64,000 bases of DNA, taken from NCBI RefSeq assembly GCF_900129835.1, contig NZ_FQXA01000003.1, positions 124,001 through 188,000 on the forward strand, in the 5' to 3' direction. This DNA is from Stutzerimonas xanthomarina DSM 18231 (GTDB taxonomy: Bacteria; Pseudomonadota; Gammaproteobacteria; Pseudomonadales; Pseudomonadaceae). This document shows, in pieces, positions 43,328 to 53,422 of the stretch. Made by a program: the position numbers and the translations under genes. How positions within the stretch are numbered: position 1 is the first letter of the stretch; the number at the start of each line of letters is the position of its first letter. The notes under the pieces are model-generated. The model worked only from the letters and a program-made list of their open reading frames with translations, was not told the DNA's origin and ran no database searches.

Positions 43328-44247
43328 CAGCGTGCGTCCTGACGCAGGGCTGCGCCGACTGCGCCGATACAGAAGGCCTGGCTCGATTCGGTAAGGTCAG
43401 CTGTTGGCTGGCCCGGGAACAGATCGCGAAGATCCAGCCGCTGCAGGTTGACTGCCAATCCGGCCGCCAGCGCCTGATGCGTCCGCTCACCGTCCTGTTT
43501 CATCGGCAGCAGCAGCAACCGGCTGATGTAGCCCTTGCCCAGCTGGCTTTCGTAGTAATCGAGCGAACGCTGGATTTCCAGCGTCATGCTGGACAGGTCC
43601 TGTTCGGCACGCGCCAGGCCGTGCTCGATACGCCGCGCCATATAGAGGTCGGCGCCGTTCTGCACGCTAATCAGGCCTTCGCTGGTGCGCAGGCGCAACA
43701 GCGCCAGATTGATGGCATCGGCACCGGCCAGCAGCCCGAGGTTGCGAAAGGCCATCTCGGTGATATCGATGCTCGCCAGAGTCAGACCGGCGTGTTGCAC
43801 CAACCCGCGAAATTCCTTCATCCTGGATTTTTTCAGCACCACGCAATAGACCATGCGTGTGCGTCCACGATAGGCATCTTCAGGAAGGCTGAAACAATCG
43901 ATGACGACGTCTTCAAGCGGCTCGCTGAGCAGATCCTTGACGCGCCAGCGCATGGCGTCACGCAGCTCTTCGGCCGGAACCTCGGGCGCTTCCAGCAGAA
44001 ACATCTGATAAGCCGAAGGGTGTAGCAAGAGATTGACCGGCATACCGGTCAGGCCATGGTCGGCAACGATCTGCCTGAGCAACTCGGCTTGCGCCTCCGG
44101 CTGACCTTCAAGATAGTCGCAACGCAGCATCTGCGGCGCACCGCCGGCAGCGCGCTGGACCTGCGCGAGCGCAACGCCTTGCGGCGCGAACTCGAGGCCC
44201 AGCAGCCCAGCTGCAGCGGCTGTGCGACGCTTGAAAAATAGCCCCAT
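43327..44247 (-). CDS. mshI: PilM-like MSHA protein MshI
   Basis: 306 residues from the ATG at 44245-44247 with AGGAG upstream; a GTG four codons earlier is too close to that site. The actin-like PilM fold is suggested by LLGLEFAPQGVALAQV at the N-terminus and the DITEMAFRNLGLL segment. It is the cytoplasmic member of the alignment complex. First gene of the pilus operon; no mshH (csrD-like) gene precedes it. Confidence 0.88.
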   Translation of the reverse strand: MGLFFKRRTAAAAGLLGLEFAPQGVALAQVQRAAGGAPQMLRCDYLEGQPEAQAELLRQIVADHGLTGMPVNLLLHPSAYQMFLLEAPEVPAEELRDAMRWRVKDLLSEPLEDVVIDCFSLPEDAYRGRTRMVYCVVLKKSRMKEFRGLVQHAGLTLASIDITEMAFRNLGLLAGADAINLALLRLRTSEGLISVQNGADLYMARRIEHGLARAEQDLSSMTLEIQRSLDYYESQLGKGYISRLLLLPMKQDGERTHQALAAGLAVNLQRLDLRDLFPGQPTADLTESSQAFCIGAVGAALRQDAR

Positions 44248-44346
44248 CAGGGAAGGCACTCCTGCCGCTTCGCGACTTGCAGAACTGTAAACACGAGACG
44301 GGACACACGCTTTAATTGATATCAGATTGCCACCCTTGCGCGAGGA

Positions 44347-44375
44347 AGCCTAACAAAAAGCGTTGTCCAGTCCAA
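44347..44375 (-). promoter_or_regulatory. Candidate sigma-70 promoter of the msh operon
   Basis: On the minus strand TTGGAC (44370-44375) and TAGGCT (44347-44352) are spaced by exactly 17 bp, about 100 bp before mshI. The surrounding 350-bp gap to dinB contains no other gene. Confidence 0.4.
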
Positions 44376-44596
44376 TCACCGTCACTTGCGCCCCGTTACA
44401 ACGAAGCGCGTCAAAAAACTTGCGCCATATCGGCAATCGCTACACCTCGGTCAAACCAGCCGTCACCAGAGCACGCATCAGCCGAAGTCGCGCCGTAAAT
44501 ACGGCTGCTTCAGCCACGCAGCAACACCTGCAGCAACAGGCATACCAAAAAAGCCGGAAAGGTTTGGAGGATGACGATTGACCGACGGGCGGCGGC

Positions 44597-45679
44597 CTAG
44601 AACAACCGCAACTGCTCGAAGCCGCTGCGCAGATCGATCAGACGAACCCCGACGCCAATCAGCCGCACCGGTCGTTTGCCTCGGGCGAAGGCGCCCGCGA
44701 GGAGGTCGGAATAGTCTTCGAGGTCCAGTCCCGCGCCGGACTGTTCGAGGGTCGTTTGGGTGAAGTCATGGAACTTCAACTTCACGAACGGCTTGCCGGG
44801 CCTGTAGCCACTATCGAGCCGCGCCATTCTGCGGGCGAGCTGCTCCAGCAGTTCCGGGAGCCGCTCCAGGCAGGCGGCTAGGTCTGGCAAGTCACGCTCG
44901 TAAGTATTCTCGACACTGACCGATTGGCGCCGGCTTTCAACCTTGACCGGTCGCTCATCGACGCCATGCGCCAGCCCCCATAGCCGCTCACCGAACGAGC
45001 CGAAATCCCGCACCAGATCAAGACGCCTCCAGCTGCGCAGATCAGCGCAGGTGTGAATACCCATGCGTTTCAGCTTCTCCGCCGTTACCCGGCCGACGCC
45101 ATGGAGTTTGGTGACCGGCAGCGCGAGCACGAAATCATCCACCTGGTCGGGGGTAATCACGAACAGACCGTCCGGCTTGTTCCAGTCGCTGGCGATTTTC
45201 GCCAGAAACTTGTTAGGCGCAACGCCTGCCGAAACCGTGATGCGCAGCTGTTGCCAGACGCGCCGGCGGATGTCCTGAGCGATACGCGTGGCGCTGCCGG
45301 CAAAATGCTCGCAGCCACTCACATCGAGAAAGGCCTCGTCGAGCGACAGGGGTTCGATGAGATCGGTGTAGGTCCGGAAAATCCCGTGGATCTCGCGTGA
45401 CGCTTCCTTATAGGCATCCATGCGCGGCCGCACGATCAACAGATCCGGACAGAGCTTGAGCGCATGACCGGAGGCCATCGCCGAACGCACGCCGTATGCG
45501 CGAGCTTCGTAGTTGCAGGTTGCAATAACGCCGCGCCGATCAGCCAAGCCACCAACCGCAATGGGCCGGTTGGCAAGGCTGGGATCGTCGCGCATCTCGA
45601 TGGCGGCGTAGAAGCAATCGCAATCGACATGGATGATTTTTCTGGACGGGATAACGATCGAACACTCTTGGTTGGACAT
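44597..45679 (-). CDS. dinB: DNA polymerase IV (DinB)
   Basis: 360 residues of the Y-family translesion polymerases. Motifs IHVDCDCFYAAIE (metal-binding Asp, about residues 16-28) and SLDEAFLDVSG (catalytic Asp-Glu, about 110-120) are intact, followed by the helix-hairpin-helix thumb (KLHGVGRVTAEKL) and the little-finger domain. It copies damaged templates with low fidelity. I see no LexA-type CTG-N10-CAG box upstream. Length is normal. Confidence 0.95.
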   Translation of the reverse strand: MSNQECSIVIPSRKIIHVDCDCFYAAIEMRDDPSLANRPIAVGGLADRRGVIATCNYEARAYGVRSAMASGHALKLCPDLLIVRPRMDAYKEASREIHGIFRTYTDLIEPLSLDEAFLDVSGCEHFAGSATRIAQDIRRRVWQQLRITVSAGVAPNKFLAKIASDWNKPDGLFVITPDQVDDFVLALPVTKLHGVGRVTAEKLKRMGIHTCADLRSWRRLDLVRDFGSFGERLWGLAHGVDERPVKVESRRQSVSVENTYERDLPDLAACLERLPELLEQLARRMARLDSGYRPGKPFVKLKFHDFTQTTLEQSGAGLDLEDYSDLLAGAFARGKRPVRLIGVGVRLIDLRSGFEQLRLF

Positions 45680-46026
45680 ATGACCGCCCCATCAGAGGCA
45701 ACGCACTGAGCGAGGCGGACCGCTCGATATTATGGCCGATCAAGCCCATCGGAAGGCTACTGTGCGCATGGGCGGACGAACGAAGCGTCGTCCAAACGAC
45801 TGGTCCCGACCCGACATCGGTGCCCCAGCGCTCCTACAGACCACTCGTCGCGCATACCACGGCACCGCAAAAACCGACCAGAGGCAAACGAGCCCAGCAA
45901 CCGGTCTAGACCGCTCAAGCACGCCGAAGTGAGGAACACCGGAGGTCCACCACGAACATTTTTCGGGCCACCCAGTCCGATCTAGTGAGGCAGGAAAACG
46001 AAAAGCCAGACTACCGGAGGATTACG
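45680..46026. other. Intergenic region between dinB and the small secreted protein gene
   Basis: About 350 bp with no supported gene. Short open frames on both strands have no ribosome sites. It must contain the divergent promoters of dinB and the 46027 gene; no clear operator was identified. Confidence 0.4.
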
Positions 46027-46302
46027 ATGAAGAATCTGACTGTTAGCGCCGCCGTGCTTGCCAGCCTGGTTGCAACCGGCGTGATCGCCAATCAGGAAGG
46101 TATGAAAGACGATAACCACGGCGCAACAAGCGACACCCAAGGCAGCGCCATGAGCGAAAACCATCAGCGCGCCAATACGGGGAACATCAACAGCAACAGC
46201 GAAACGCTCGATCAGAAGATGAAAAACGAAGTACAGGAAGATTGGCGCGAAGACGCTGAAGAACGCCGCGAGGCGGACGTCAGCAAACCGGAACAGCGCT
46301 GA
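46027..46302 (+). CDS. Small secreted charged protein, uncharacterised
   Basis: 91 residues from the ATG at 46027, preceded by GGAGGAT. An N-terminal hydrophobic stretch (LTVSAAVLASLVATGVIA) looks like a signal peptide. The mature part is very polar, rich in Asn, Asp, Glu and Lys (ENHQRANTGNINSNSETLDQ), and has no cysteine, so it may be disordered in the periplasm. I recognise no family. The excellent ribosome site argues for real translation. Confidence 0.6.
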   Translation: MKNLTVSAAVLASLVATGVIANQEGMKDDNHGATSDTQGSAMSENHQRANTGNINSNSETLDQKMKNEVQEDWREDAEERREADVSKPEQR

Positions 46303-46316
46303 TCAGTACCGGAGAC

Positions 46317-46766
46317 TTAGTGTTCGAGGGGATAAGGCTGCACCAACGCCTTGCCATACCCCTCGACGAACTCGCCCGGCATGCGCTTGGGTCTGCCGGT
46401 GGAGAGCTGAATGCAGACGAAGGTGGTCTGCGCGCGCAACAGCGTCACTCCGTCTGCCTGCCTGACCAGTTGGAAATTACGCTTCATCTTCAGTCGTTGA
46501 TCGGAGTCCACGATCCAGGTGGCCAGTTGTAATCGATCGCTGTGATACGCAGCAGCCAGGTAGTCGATCTCATGCCGTAATACGGCCATCGCCCGATCCA
46601 GACGACGATAATCCTCAAGCCCCAACCCCAGGCTCTGGGAATGACGCCAGGCGCAAGTTTCCAGCCAGGTCACATAGACGGCATTGTTGGCGTGGCCAAG
46701 CTCGTCGATGTGTTCGGATTGCACATCGATATCGATGACAAATGCGTCGGCCTGGTCCCAGATCAT
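46317..46766 (-). CDS. Hot-dog acyl-CoA thioesterase (4-hydroxybenzoyl-CoA thioesterase type)
   Basis: 149 residues from the ATG at 46764-46766 with GAGGG five bases upstream; the open frame extends 5' but that start is poor. The hot-dog motif DELGHANNAVYVTWLETCAWRH (only its core HANNAVY need be noted) is the 4HBT active-site segment. It hydrolyses acyl-CoA thioesters; the physiological substrate is not known. Convergent with the small secreted protein gene at a distance of 14 bp. Confidence 0.85.
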   Translation of the reverse strand: MIWDQADAFVIDIDVQSEHIDELGHANNAVYVTWLETCAWRHSQSLGLGLEDYRRLDRAMAVLRHEIDYLAAAYHSDRLQLATWIVDSDQRLKMKRNFQLVRQADGVTLLRAQTTFVCIQLSTGRPKRMPGEFVEGYGKALVQPYPLEH

Positions 46767-46980
46767 GCGTACCCTCGCTGTGCAGTGTGCGGTCGATGCC
46801 GCCGGATCGCCTATTGGAAGCCACGCACGGATGATTGTCACGCATACGGCGGACTTCTATGGCAGACCATTCAGCATGCAGGACTGCTTCAGGCTGATGA
46901 CGCCACACCGAATTACAGGCAAAACAAAAAGGGCCATCTCATGAGAAATGACCCTTCGATGCCCAAAACGGGCAAAAAAA

Positions 46981-47056
46981 TGGCGTCCCCTAGGGGACTC
47001 GAACCCCTGTTACCGCCGTGAAAGGGCGGTGTCCTAGGCCACTAGACGAAGGGGAC
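46981..47056 (-). tRNA. tRNA-Glu (UUC), copy 1
   Basis: A 76-nt cloverleaf on the minus strand beginning GTCCCCTTCGTCTAG and ending with encoded CCA. The anticodon stem-loop CCGCC-CTTTCAC-GGCGG gives anticodon TTC. It is the last tRNA of a four-tRNA array. Confidence 0.97.
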
Positions 47057-47103
47057 GAAACCTTCGATGAACAGACCGTAACCCGCTACGACCTGTCGTG
47101 GAT

Positions 47104-47179
<76 letters not shown>

Positions 47180-47229
47180 GAATTTAACGTCTCCCGACTC
47201 GCGCCGCTGTCGCATCGCGATCTGAATAA

Positions 47230-47305
47230 TGGCGTCCCCTAGGGGACTCGAACCCCTGTTACCGCCGTGAAAGGGCGGTGTCCTAGGCCACTAGACGAAG
47301 GGGAC
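47230..47305 (-). tRNA. tRNA-Glu (UUC), copy 2
   Basis: Identical in sequence to the Glu copy at 46981-47056; the spacer to the neighbouring Ala gene differs from that of the other pair. Confidence 0.97.
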
Positions 47306-47354
47306 GCAAAGCCCTTCAAAGGCAACCGGCGTGAACCGGTGTGGCAATCGAGAT

Positions 47355-47430
<76 letters not shown>

Positions 47431-47596
47431 ATCTCGAGGACGGGGCGCATATTAGGTGCGGCCTCTCGGAGTGTCAACGATATTTTCGCCTGACCCCGAA
47501 GATTTTTTGGCATCAGAACAAATACTTACCGCCGACGAGTGGCAAGCGACAACGCTTGCGCAGCAGCATCATGGCTACGCTGCCACGCACATGGGA

Positions 47597-49078
47597 TCAA
47601 GCCATCGCGGCGAAGAGCTTCTCCCATTCCTTCACTTCCTTCTTCGACGCGCCACCCAACAGCTCCAGCGCCTGACGCAGACGGAAGCGGGTCAGGTCAG
47701 GCCCGATGATCTCCATCGCATCAAGTACCGACACCGAGCTGGCCTGGCCTGTGATCGAGGCGAACATCAACGGCATGACGTCGCGCAGTTTCAATTCGAG
47801 ATGCGTTCCAACCGCCTGGATGCATTCGGTGATGCGCTCTTTATCCCACTGACGCAGCGCTTCCAGCTTCCACAGCGTCAGCTGCAAAACCTGACGGACC
47901 TGAGTGGCGTCGAGCTTCTTGTGCTCGAACAAGGCTGGATCGAGATTCAGCGCACCGGAGAAGAAGAAGCCCGCCAATGGCGCGATCTGGCTGAAGGTCT
48001 CGACACGCTGCTGCACGTGCGGCGCAATCTTCATCATGTAGTCAGGGTTGAATGCCCACTTTTGCACCTCGGCCGCGAACCGCTCAACCGGCAGCTCGCG
48101 CAGCCACTGACCGTTGAGCCAGGACAGCTTCTCGACGTCGAAGATCGGTCCGCCCAGGGAGACGCGATTGATGTCGAAGTGTTCGATCATTTCCGTGAGC
48201 GTGAATTTTTCGCGCTCGTCTGGCATCGACCAGCCCATGCGGCCGAGGTAGTTGAGCATTGCTTCGGGCATGAAGCCCATGCGCTCGTAGAAGGTCACCG
48301 AGGTCGGATTCTTGCGCTTGGAGAGCTTGCTCTTGTCCGGGTTGCGCAGCAGCGGCATATAGCAGAGCTGCGGCTGTTCCCAACCAAAATACTCGTAGAG
48401 CTTGATCAGTTTCGGCGCCGACGGCAGCCACTCCTCGCCGCGCAGCACGTGGGTGATGCCCATCAGGTGGTCGTCGACGACATTGGCCAGGAAGTAGGTC
48501 GGCAGGCCGTCAGCCTTCATCAGCACCTGCATGTCCATGCGATCCCAGCCGATCTCGACCGTACCGCGCAGCATGTCATCGACCTGGCACACGCCTTCGC
48601 TCGGCACCTTCATGCGGATCACATGCGACTCGCCCGCCGCGATGCGCTGCTGCGCAGTTTCGGCCGGGATGCGCATGCAGTGGCCGTCGTAGCGCGGCGT
48701 TTCCTTGTTGGCCATCTGCTCGGCACGCACCTGATCCAGACGCTCAGCACTGCAGAAGCACGGGAACGCATGCCCCTTGGCAACCAGCTCGTCGGAATAT
48801 TTCTTGTAGATCTCGCCGCGCTCGCTCTGCCGATACGGACCATGTGGACCGCCCACGTCCGGGCCTTCGTCCCACTCGATGCCCAACCAGCGCAGCGCGT
48901 CATAGATTTGCTGTTCCGACTCACGCGTAGAGCGCAACTGGTCCGTGTCTTCGATGCGCAGGATGAACTGGCCGCCGTGCTGGCGTGCGAAGCAGAGATT
49001 GAACAGCGCGATATACGCGGTGCCGACGTGCGGATCGCCGGTGGGAGATGGTGCGATGCGGGTGCGAACGGTGGTCAT
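47597..49078 (-). CDS. gltX: Glutamyl-tRNA synthetase
   Basis: 493 residues of the class I synthetase charging tRNA-Glu. The HIGH motif appears as HVGT in [14 protein letters not shown], and the KMSKS loop as KLSKRK, both usual for GluRS. The C-terminal anticodon-binding domain is complete. In Pseudomonas gltX is followed by these same tRNA-Ala/tRNA-Glu genes, as here, so enzyme and substrate may be co-transcribed. The 294-bp 5' gap to uvrB contains no gene. Confidence 0.97.
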   Translation of the reverse strand: MTTVRTRIAPSPTGDPHVGTAYIALFNLCFARQHGGQFILRIEDTDQLRSTRESEQQIYDALRWLGIEWDEGPDVGGPHGPYRQSERGEIYKKYSDELVAKGHAFPCFCSAERLDQVRAEQMANKETPRYDGHCMRIPAETAQQRIAAGESHVIRMKVPSEGVCQVDDMLRGTVEIGWDRMDMQVLMKADGLPTYFLANVVDDHLMGITHVLRGEEWLPSAPKLIKLYEYFGWEQPQLCYMPLLRNPDKSKLSKRKNPTSVTFYERMGFMPEAMLNYLGRMGWSMPDEREKFTLTEMIEHFDINRVSLGGPIFDVEKLSWLNGQWLRELPVERFAAEVQKWAFNPDYMMKIAPHVQQRVETFSQIAPLAGFFFSGALNLDPALFEHKKLDATQVRQVLQLTLWKLEALRQWDKERITECIQAVGTHLELKLRDVMPLMFASITGQASSVSVLDAMEIIGPDLTRFRLRQALELLGGASKKEVKEWEKLFAAMA

Positions 49079-49372
49079 GATGTTCTCGAATCAAGGCACA
49101 GGAAGACACGGAGGCTGCAATAACCGGTTCGGTCGGCTGAGCCAGCGCGTGTAAAGGCGCGATGTTAGCAGGCGTGCCTCTACCGGCTCCACCAGACGTC
49201 CTTAGACAACCGGCAGCGATTGCATCAGAAACCGAAAAAGGCCTTGACCTTCATCGCCTGGAACAGACGCGAGGGATAGACCGCATACACCTCGCCGATC
49301 GACGTCACATCCATGCGAGCCTGCCGTCCGGGCAGGCTTATGAGCGCCAGGACGTGCGCTGAGCGCTAGCCG

Positions 49373-51388
49373 TCAAACCTGCAACAAGCGCTCACGCAGC
49401 TTGTGAATCTCGTCGCGCGTTTGCGCGGCCGCCTCGAATTCCAGATCGCGCGCATAGGCGAGCATCTTTTCTTCCAGCTGGCGAATCCGCTTGGTGATCT
49501 CGCTCGGCGAGCGCAGCTCGTTCTCGTAGCGCGCAGCTTCCTCGGCCGCCTTCGCCTCACCGCGGCGTTTTTTACTGCGCGAGCCTGGCACAGTGGCGCC
49601 CTCGAGGATGTCCTTCACATCCTTGAACACCCCCTGCGGAACGATACCGTGCGCCTCATTGAAGGCGATCTGCTTGTTGCGTCGACGCTCGGTTTCGCCG
49701 ATAGCTCGCTCCATGGAGCCGGTCATATTGTCGGCGTAGAGAATTGCCCGGCCATTGAGGTTGCGCGCCGCACGGCCGATAGTCTGGATCAGCGATCGCT
49801 CGGAACGCAGGAAGCCTTCCTTGTCTGCGTCGAGGATCGCCACCAGCGATACCTCGGGCATGTCCAGACCCTCGCGCAGCAGGTTGATCCCCACCAGCAC
49901 GTCAAAGACGCCCAGGCGCAGGTCGCGGATGATCTCCACTCGCTCCACCGTATCGATGTCCGAGTGCAGGTAGCGCACCCGCACGCCGTGGTCGGCAAGG
50001 TAGTCCGTCAGGTCCTCGGCCATGCGTTTGGTCAGCGTCGTGACCAACACTCGTTCTTCCTTGACCACGCACTTGTTGATTTCCGAGAGCAGATCATCGA
50101 CCTGGGTCAGTGCCGGCCGCACCTCGATCTGCGGGTCCACCAGGCCAGTGGGACGCACTACCTGTTCGATCACTCGCCCCGCATGCTCAGCCTCGTAAGG
50201 CCCCGGGGTCGCCGAGACGAAAACCGTCTGCGGGCTTATCGCCTCCCATTCGTCGAAACGCATGGGCCGGTTATCCAGCGCTGAAGGCAGGCGGAAACCG
50301 TACTCAACCAGTGTCTCCTTGCGCGAACGGTCACCTTTGTACATGGCGCCGACTTGCGGAACGCTGACATGCGACTCGTCGATAACCAGCAGCGCATCGG
50401 CTGGCAAATAGTCATAAAGAGTCGGCGGAGCCTCGCCCGACGCGCGCCCCGAGAGGTAGCGCGAGTAGTTTTCGATGCCGTTGCAGTAACCCAACTCCAT
50501 GATCATTTCCAGATCGAAGCGCGTGCGCTGCTCCAGCCGCTGCGCCTCCACCAGCTTGTTGTTGCTGCGCAGGAAGTCGAGGCGGTCCTTGAGCTCGGCC
50601 TTGATCTTCTCGATGGCGTCCAGCAGGGTCTCGCGCGGCGTCACGTAGTGACTCTTGGGGTAGAAGGTGAAGCGCGGTAGCTTGCGGATCACCTCGCCGG
50701 TCAGCGGATCGAAGGCGGACAGACTCTCAACCTCGTCGTCGAACAGTTCGATGCGCACCGCCTCCAGATCGGATTCGGCGGGAAAGATATCGATGACGTC
50801 GCCACGCACGCGGAAGGTCGCGCGGGCGAAATCCATGTCATTACGGGTGTATTGCAGGCCGGTCAGGCGACGCAGCAGTTCGCGCTGGTCGAGGCGATCG
50901 CCGCGATCCACATGCAAGACCATCTTCAGGTACGACTGCGGATCACCCAGACCATAGATGCAGGAAACGGTGGTGACGATGATCGCGTCCGGCCGCTCCA
51001 GCAACGCCTTGGTCGCCGACAGCCGCATTTGCTCGATGTGATCGTTGATCGAAGCGTCCTTCTCGATGAAGGTATCGGAAGACGGCACATAGGCTTCCGG
51101 CTGGTAGTAATCGTAGTAGGAGACGAAATACTCAACCGCATTGTTCGGGAAGAACGCCTTGAACTCACCATACAACTGAGCCGCCAGCGTCTTGTTTGGC
51201 GCAAGCACCAGCGTGGGCCGCTGCACGTGGGCGATCACGTTGGCAATGCTGAATGTCTTGCCGGAACCCGTTACGCCGAGCAGCGTCTGGTGCGACAAGC
51301 CCGCCTCGATGCCTTCGATCATCTGCCGAATGGCTTCCGGCTGGTCTCCGGCTGGCTTGAAGCGCGTGACCAATTCGAACTGCGACAT
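49373..51388 (-). CDS. uvrB: Excinuclease ABC subunit UvrB
   Basis: 671 residues from the ATG at 51386-51388 ([10 protein letters not shown], the conserved start); the frame extends 17 codons further upstream. UvrB is the damage-verifying helicase-like subunit of nucleotide excision repair. Walker A GVTGSGKT is near residue 38; the beta-hairpin region and helicase motifs follow, and a C-terminal UVR domain (about 630-665, [20 protein letters not shown]) binds UvrC. No obvious LexA site was found upstream. Divergent from the aminotransferase gene. Confidence 0.97.
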   Translation of the reverse strand: MSQFELVTRFKPAGDQPEAIRQMIEGIEAGLSHQTLLGVTGSGKTFSIANVIAHVQRPTLVLAPNKTLAAQLYGEFKAFFPNNAVEYFVSYYDYYQPEAYVPSSDTFIEKDASINDHIEQMRLSATKALLERPDAIIVTTVSCIYGLGDPQSYLKMVLHVDRGDRLDQRELLRRLTGLQYTRNDMDFARATFRVRGDVIDIFPAESDLEAVRIELFDDEVESLSAFDPLTGEVIRKLPRFTFYPKSHYVTPRETLLDAIEKIKAELKDRLDFLRSNNKLVEAQRLEQRTRFDLEMIMELGYCNGIENYSRYLSGRASGEAPPTLYDYLPADALLVIDESHVSVPQVGAMYKGDRSRKETLVEYGFRLPSALDNRPMRFDEWEAISPQTVFVSATPGPYEAEHAGRVIEQVVRPTGLVDPQIEVRPALTQVDDLLSEINKCVVKEERVLVTTLTKRMAEDLTDYLADHGVRVRYLHSDIDTVERVEIIRDLRLGVFDVLVGINLLREGLDMPEVSLVAILDADKEGFLRSERSLIQTIGRAARNLNGRAILYADNMTGSMERAIGETERRRNKQIAFNEAHGIVPQGVFKDVKDILEGATVPGSRSKKRRGEAKAAEEAARYENELRSPSEITKRIRQLEEKMLAYARDLEFEAAAQTRDEIHKLRERLLQV

Positions 51389-51723
51389 ATCGACCTCTTC
51401 AGATAGCGAGACAACTCGAAAGCTGAACGTTCGAGCCACCGTGGCGGTATTTCCAGACGTGCATATTCATTGCTGGCGATGCGGCGCCAGCAATCACAGC
51501 CCTTTCAATGCGGCCACACCCAGTAATATCAAGTCTCCGGGCGACGGGCGCACAAAGCAGTGGCTAATCGAGGCTTCCGCTGGGCTTAATCCGACAGAAA
51601 AACAGGCCTAGCATATCGCGACGCAAGGCCAGTCCCGTTATACTCTTTCCCCGTTTGCGCACCGCCCTTAGCGCGAAGCGAGGGTGCTGCATCAGCCACC
51701 TCCTCTCTTCGAGCCTCCCCATC

Positions 51724-52920
51724 ATGAGTTTGTTCTCCGCTGTCGAAATGGCGCCGCGCGATCCTATCCTCGGCCTCAATGAAGCCTTCAATGCCGACAC
51801 ACGGCAGAACAAGGTCAACCTGGGGGTGGGCGTTTACTGCAACGAAGAGGGTCGAATCCCTCTGCTGCGCGCTGTGGCCGCCGCCGAGATGGCGCGGCTG
51901 GAGCTGAACGCACCTCGCGGCTACCTGCCAATCGAAGGCATTGCTAGCTATGACATGGCCGTGCAGGGCCTGCTATTTGGCGCCGAATCCGCGCTGGTTG
52001 CCGATGGACGCGTGGTCACGACTCAAGCATTGGGCGGCACTGGCGCACTGAAGATCGGTGCGGACTTCCTCAAGCGCATGCTGCCAGACGCGGTCGTGGC
52101 CATTACCAACCCGAGCTGGGAAAACCATCGCGCCCTGTTCGAGTCTGCCGGTTTTCCGGTGCAGAACTATAGCTACTACGATGCGGCCAGCCACGGCATT
52201 GACCGGGCCGGCATGCTGGAAGACCTGAAGAATCTGCCGGCCCGCTCGATCGTCGTGCTACACGCCTGCTGCCACAACCCGACCGGTGTCGACCTGCAGC
52301 CAGAGGATTGGCAGCAGATCCTCGAAGTGCTGCGCGCCAATGATCACGTGCCGTTCATCGACATCGCTTATCAGGGCTTCGGCGACGACCTCGAAGAAGA
52401 CGCTGCCGCGGTGCGACTGTTCGCCGAATCAGGCATGAGCTTTTTCGTTTCCAGCTCCTTCTCCAAGTCGTTCTCGCTGTACGGCGAACGCGTCGGCGCC
52501 CTGTCTATGGTCACCCAGAGCCGTGACGAATCGGCACGCGTGCTCTCGCAGATCAAGCGCGTGATCCGCACCAACTATTCCAACCCGCCCACTCACGGCG
52601 CCACCGTGGTGTCGGCCGTACTCAACAGCCCGGAACTGCGGGCCATGTGGGAAACCGAACTGGGTGAAATGCGCACCCGCATCAAGGACATGCGCCTGAG
52701 CATGGTTCGCCTGCTGGCCGAGAAAGGCGCCAAGCAGAACTTCGACTTCGTCGCCAAGCAGCGCGGCATGTTCTCTTACTCCGGTCTCACTGCCGCTCAG
52801 GTCGAGCGCCTGCGCATCGACTTCGGCGTATACGCCATCGGCACCGGACGTATCTGCGCAGCGGCTCTGAATCACCGCAATCTGGACCACGTTACCGACG
52901 CCATCGTCCAGGTCCTCTGA
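51724..52920 (+). CDS. Aromatic/aspartate-type amino acid aminotransferase
   Basis: 398 residues from the ATG at 51724. A class I PLP-dependent transaminase of the AspC/TyrB subgroup: the Schiff-base lysine is Lys248 in SSSFSKSFSLYGERVG, and the HACCHNPTGVD and YQGFGDDLEED segments are typical. It moves amino groups between 2-oxoglutarate and aromatic amino acids or aspartate. TyrB-like and AspC-like activities overlap in this family, so I give no symbol. Divergent from uvrB with 335 bp between, as in other Pseudomonas. A tRNA-Asn follows. Confidence 0.9.
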   Translation: MSLFSAVEMAPRDPILGLNEAFNADTRQNKVNLGVGVYCNEEGRIPLLRAVAAAEMARLELNAPRGYLPIEGIASYDMAVQGLLFGAESALVADGRVVTTQALGGTGALKIGADFLKRMLPDAVVAITNPSWENHRALFESAGFPVQNYSYYDAASHGIDRAGMLEDLKNLPARSIVVLHACCHNPTGVDLQPEDWQQILEVLRANDHVPFIDIAYQGFGDDLEEDAAAVRLFAESGMSFFVSSSFSKSFSLYGERVGALSMVTQSRDESARVLSQIKRVIRTNYSNPPTHGATVVSAVLNSPELRAMWETELGEMRTRIKDMRLSMVRLLAEKGAKQNFDFVAKQRGMFSYSGLTAAQVERLRIDFGVYAIGTGRICAAALNHRNLDHVTDAIVQVL

Positions 52921-52970
52921 TCCGTAGGGGTTGACTTCCCCTTTGCAAACAGTAGGATACGCACCGCTGT

Positions 52971-53046
52971 TCCGCGATAGCTCAGTCGGTAGAGCAAATG
53001 ACTGTTAATCATTGGGTCCCTGGTTCGAGTCCAGGTCGCGGAGCCA
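52971..53046 (+). tRNA. tRNA-Asn (GUU)
   Basis: A 76-nt cloverleaf beginning TCCGCGATAGCTCAG and ending in encoded CCA; the anticodon arm ATGACTGTTAATCAT gives anticodon GTT. Followed immediately by its terminator. Confidence 0.97.
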
Positions 53047-53051
53047 AATTC

Positions 53052-53083
53052 AAAGCCCCAGGTGAAAACCTGGGGCTTTTTTG
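53052..53083 (+). terminator. Terminator of tRNA-Asn
   Basis: A 12-bp stem (AAAGCCCCAGGT 53052-53063 with ACCTGGGGCTTT 53068-53079), GAAA loop, followed by TTT. Confidence 0.92.
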
Positions 53084-53140
53084 TGTCCACTGGACTCACC
53101 CGACCCTGCAAGGGCCGCCTGCTGACGATCCGCGCTTAGC

Positions 53141-53330
53141 CGCTGCTCCGAGCCCGCATGCCCCAGTGATCGCGAGCAAGCTCGCTCCTACGAAAAGCTT
53201 GGCCGACCGGTGTTCCTTGGTCAGCTATGTACTTGCGCGATCTTGTAGGAGCCAGCTTGCTGGCGAACCACGCTAAGCAACTGCTCCGAGCCCGTATGAC
53301 CCATTGATCGCGAGCAAGCTCGCTCCTCGG
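53141..53330. repeat. Cluster of three REP palindromes with a duplicated flank
   Basis: REP copies lie at 53171-53192 (CGCGAGCAAGCTCGCTCCTA), 53243-53268 (opposite orientation, core GCCAGCTTGCTGGC) and 53309-53327. The first and third are preceded by the same block (CTGCTCCGAGCCCG-ATG-CCCA), so about 50 bp was duplicated. No gene lies in this 300-bp region. Confidence 0.75.
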
Positions 53331-53376
53331 ACAATGCTGACGTGCAGAGGTCTGCTTAAAGCTTCTGTTCCCGAAA

Positions 53377-53411
53377 CGAAAACGCCCCGCATCGGCGGGG
53401 CGTTTTCGTTA
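53377..53411. terminator. Terminator of the FKBP gene (bidirectional)
   Basis: A 14-bp stem (CGAAAACGCCCCGC 53377-53390 with its complement 53395-53408), ATCG loop, and T-rich flank; 15 bp past the stop of the minus-strand gene. Confidence 0.9.
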
Positions 53412-53422
53412 TACGGCAGAGC

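Noticed and set aside
44248-45760. LexA-type SOS box for dinB (and for uvrB at 51389-51723)
   Set aside because: No CTG-N10-CAG palindrome with AT-rich centre was found in either upstream region; CTGGCGATGCGGCGCCAG near 51470 has the wrong spacing.
47456-49123. 555-codon plus-strand open frame opposite gltX
   Set aside because: Antisense of glutamyl-tRNA synthetase; composition (many His, Gln, Arg) is that of a shadow frame.
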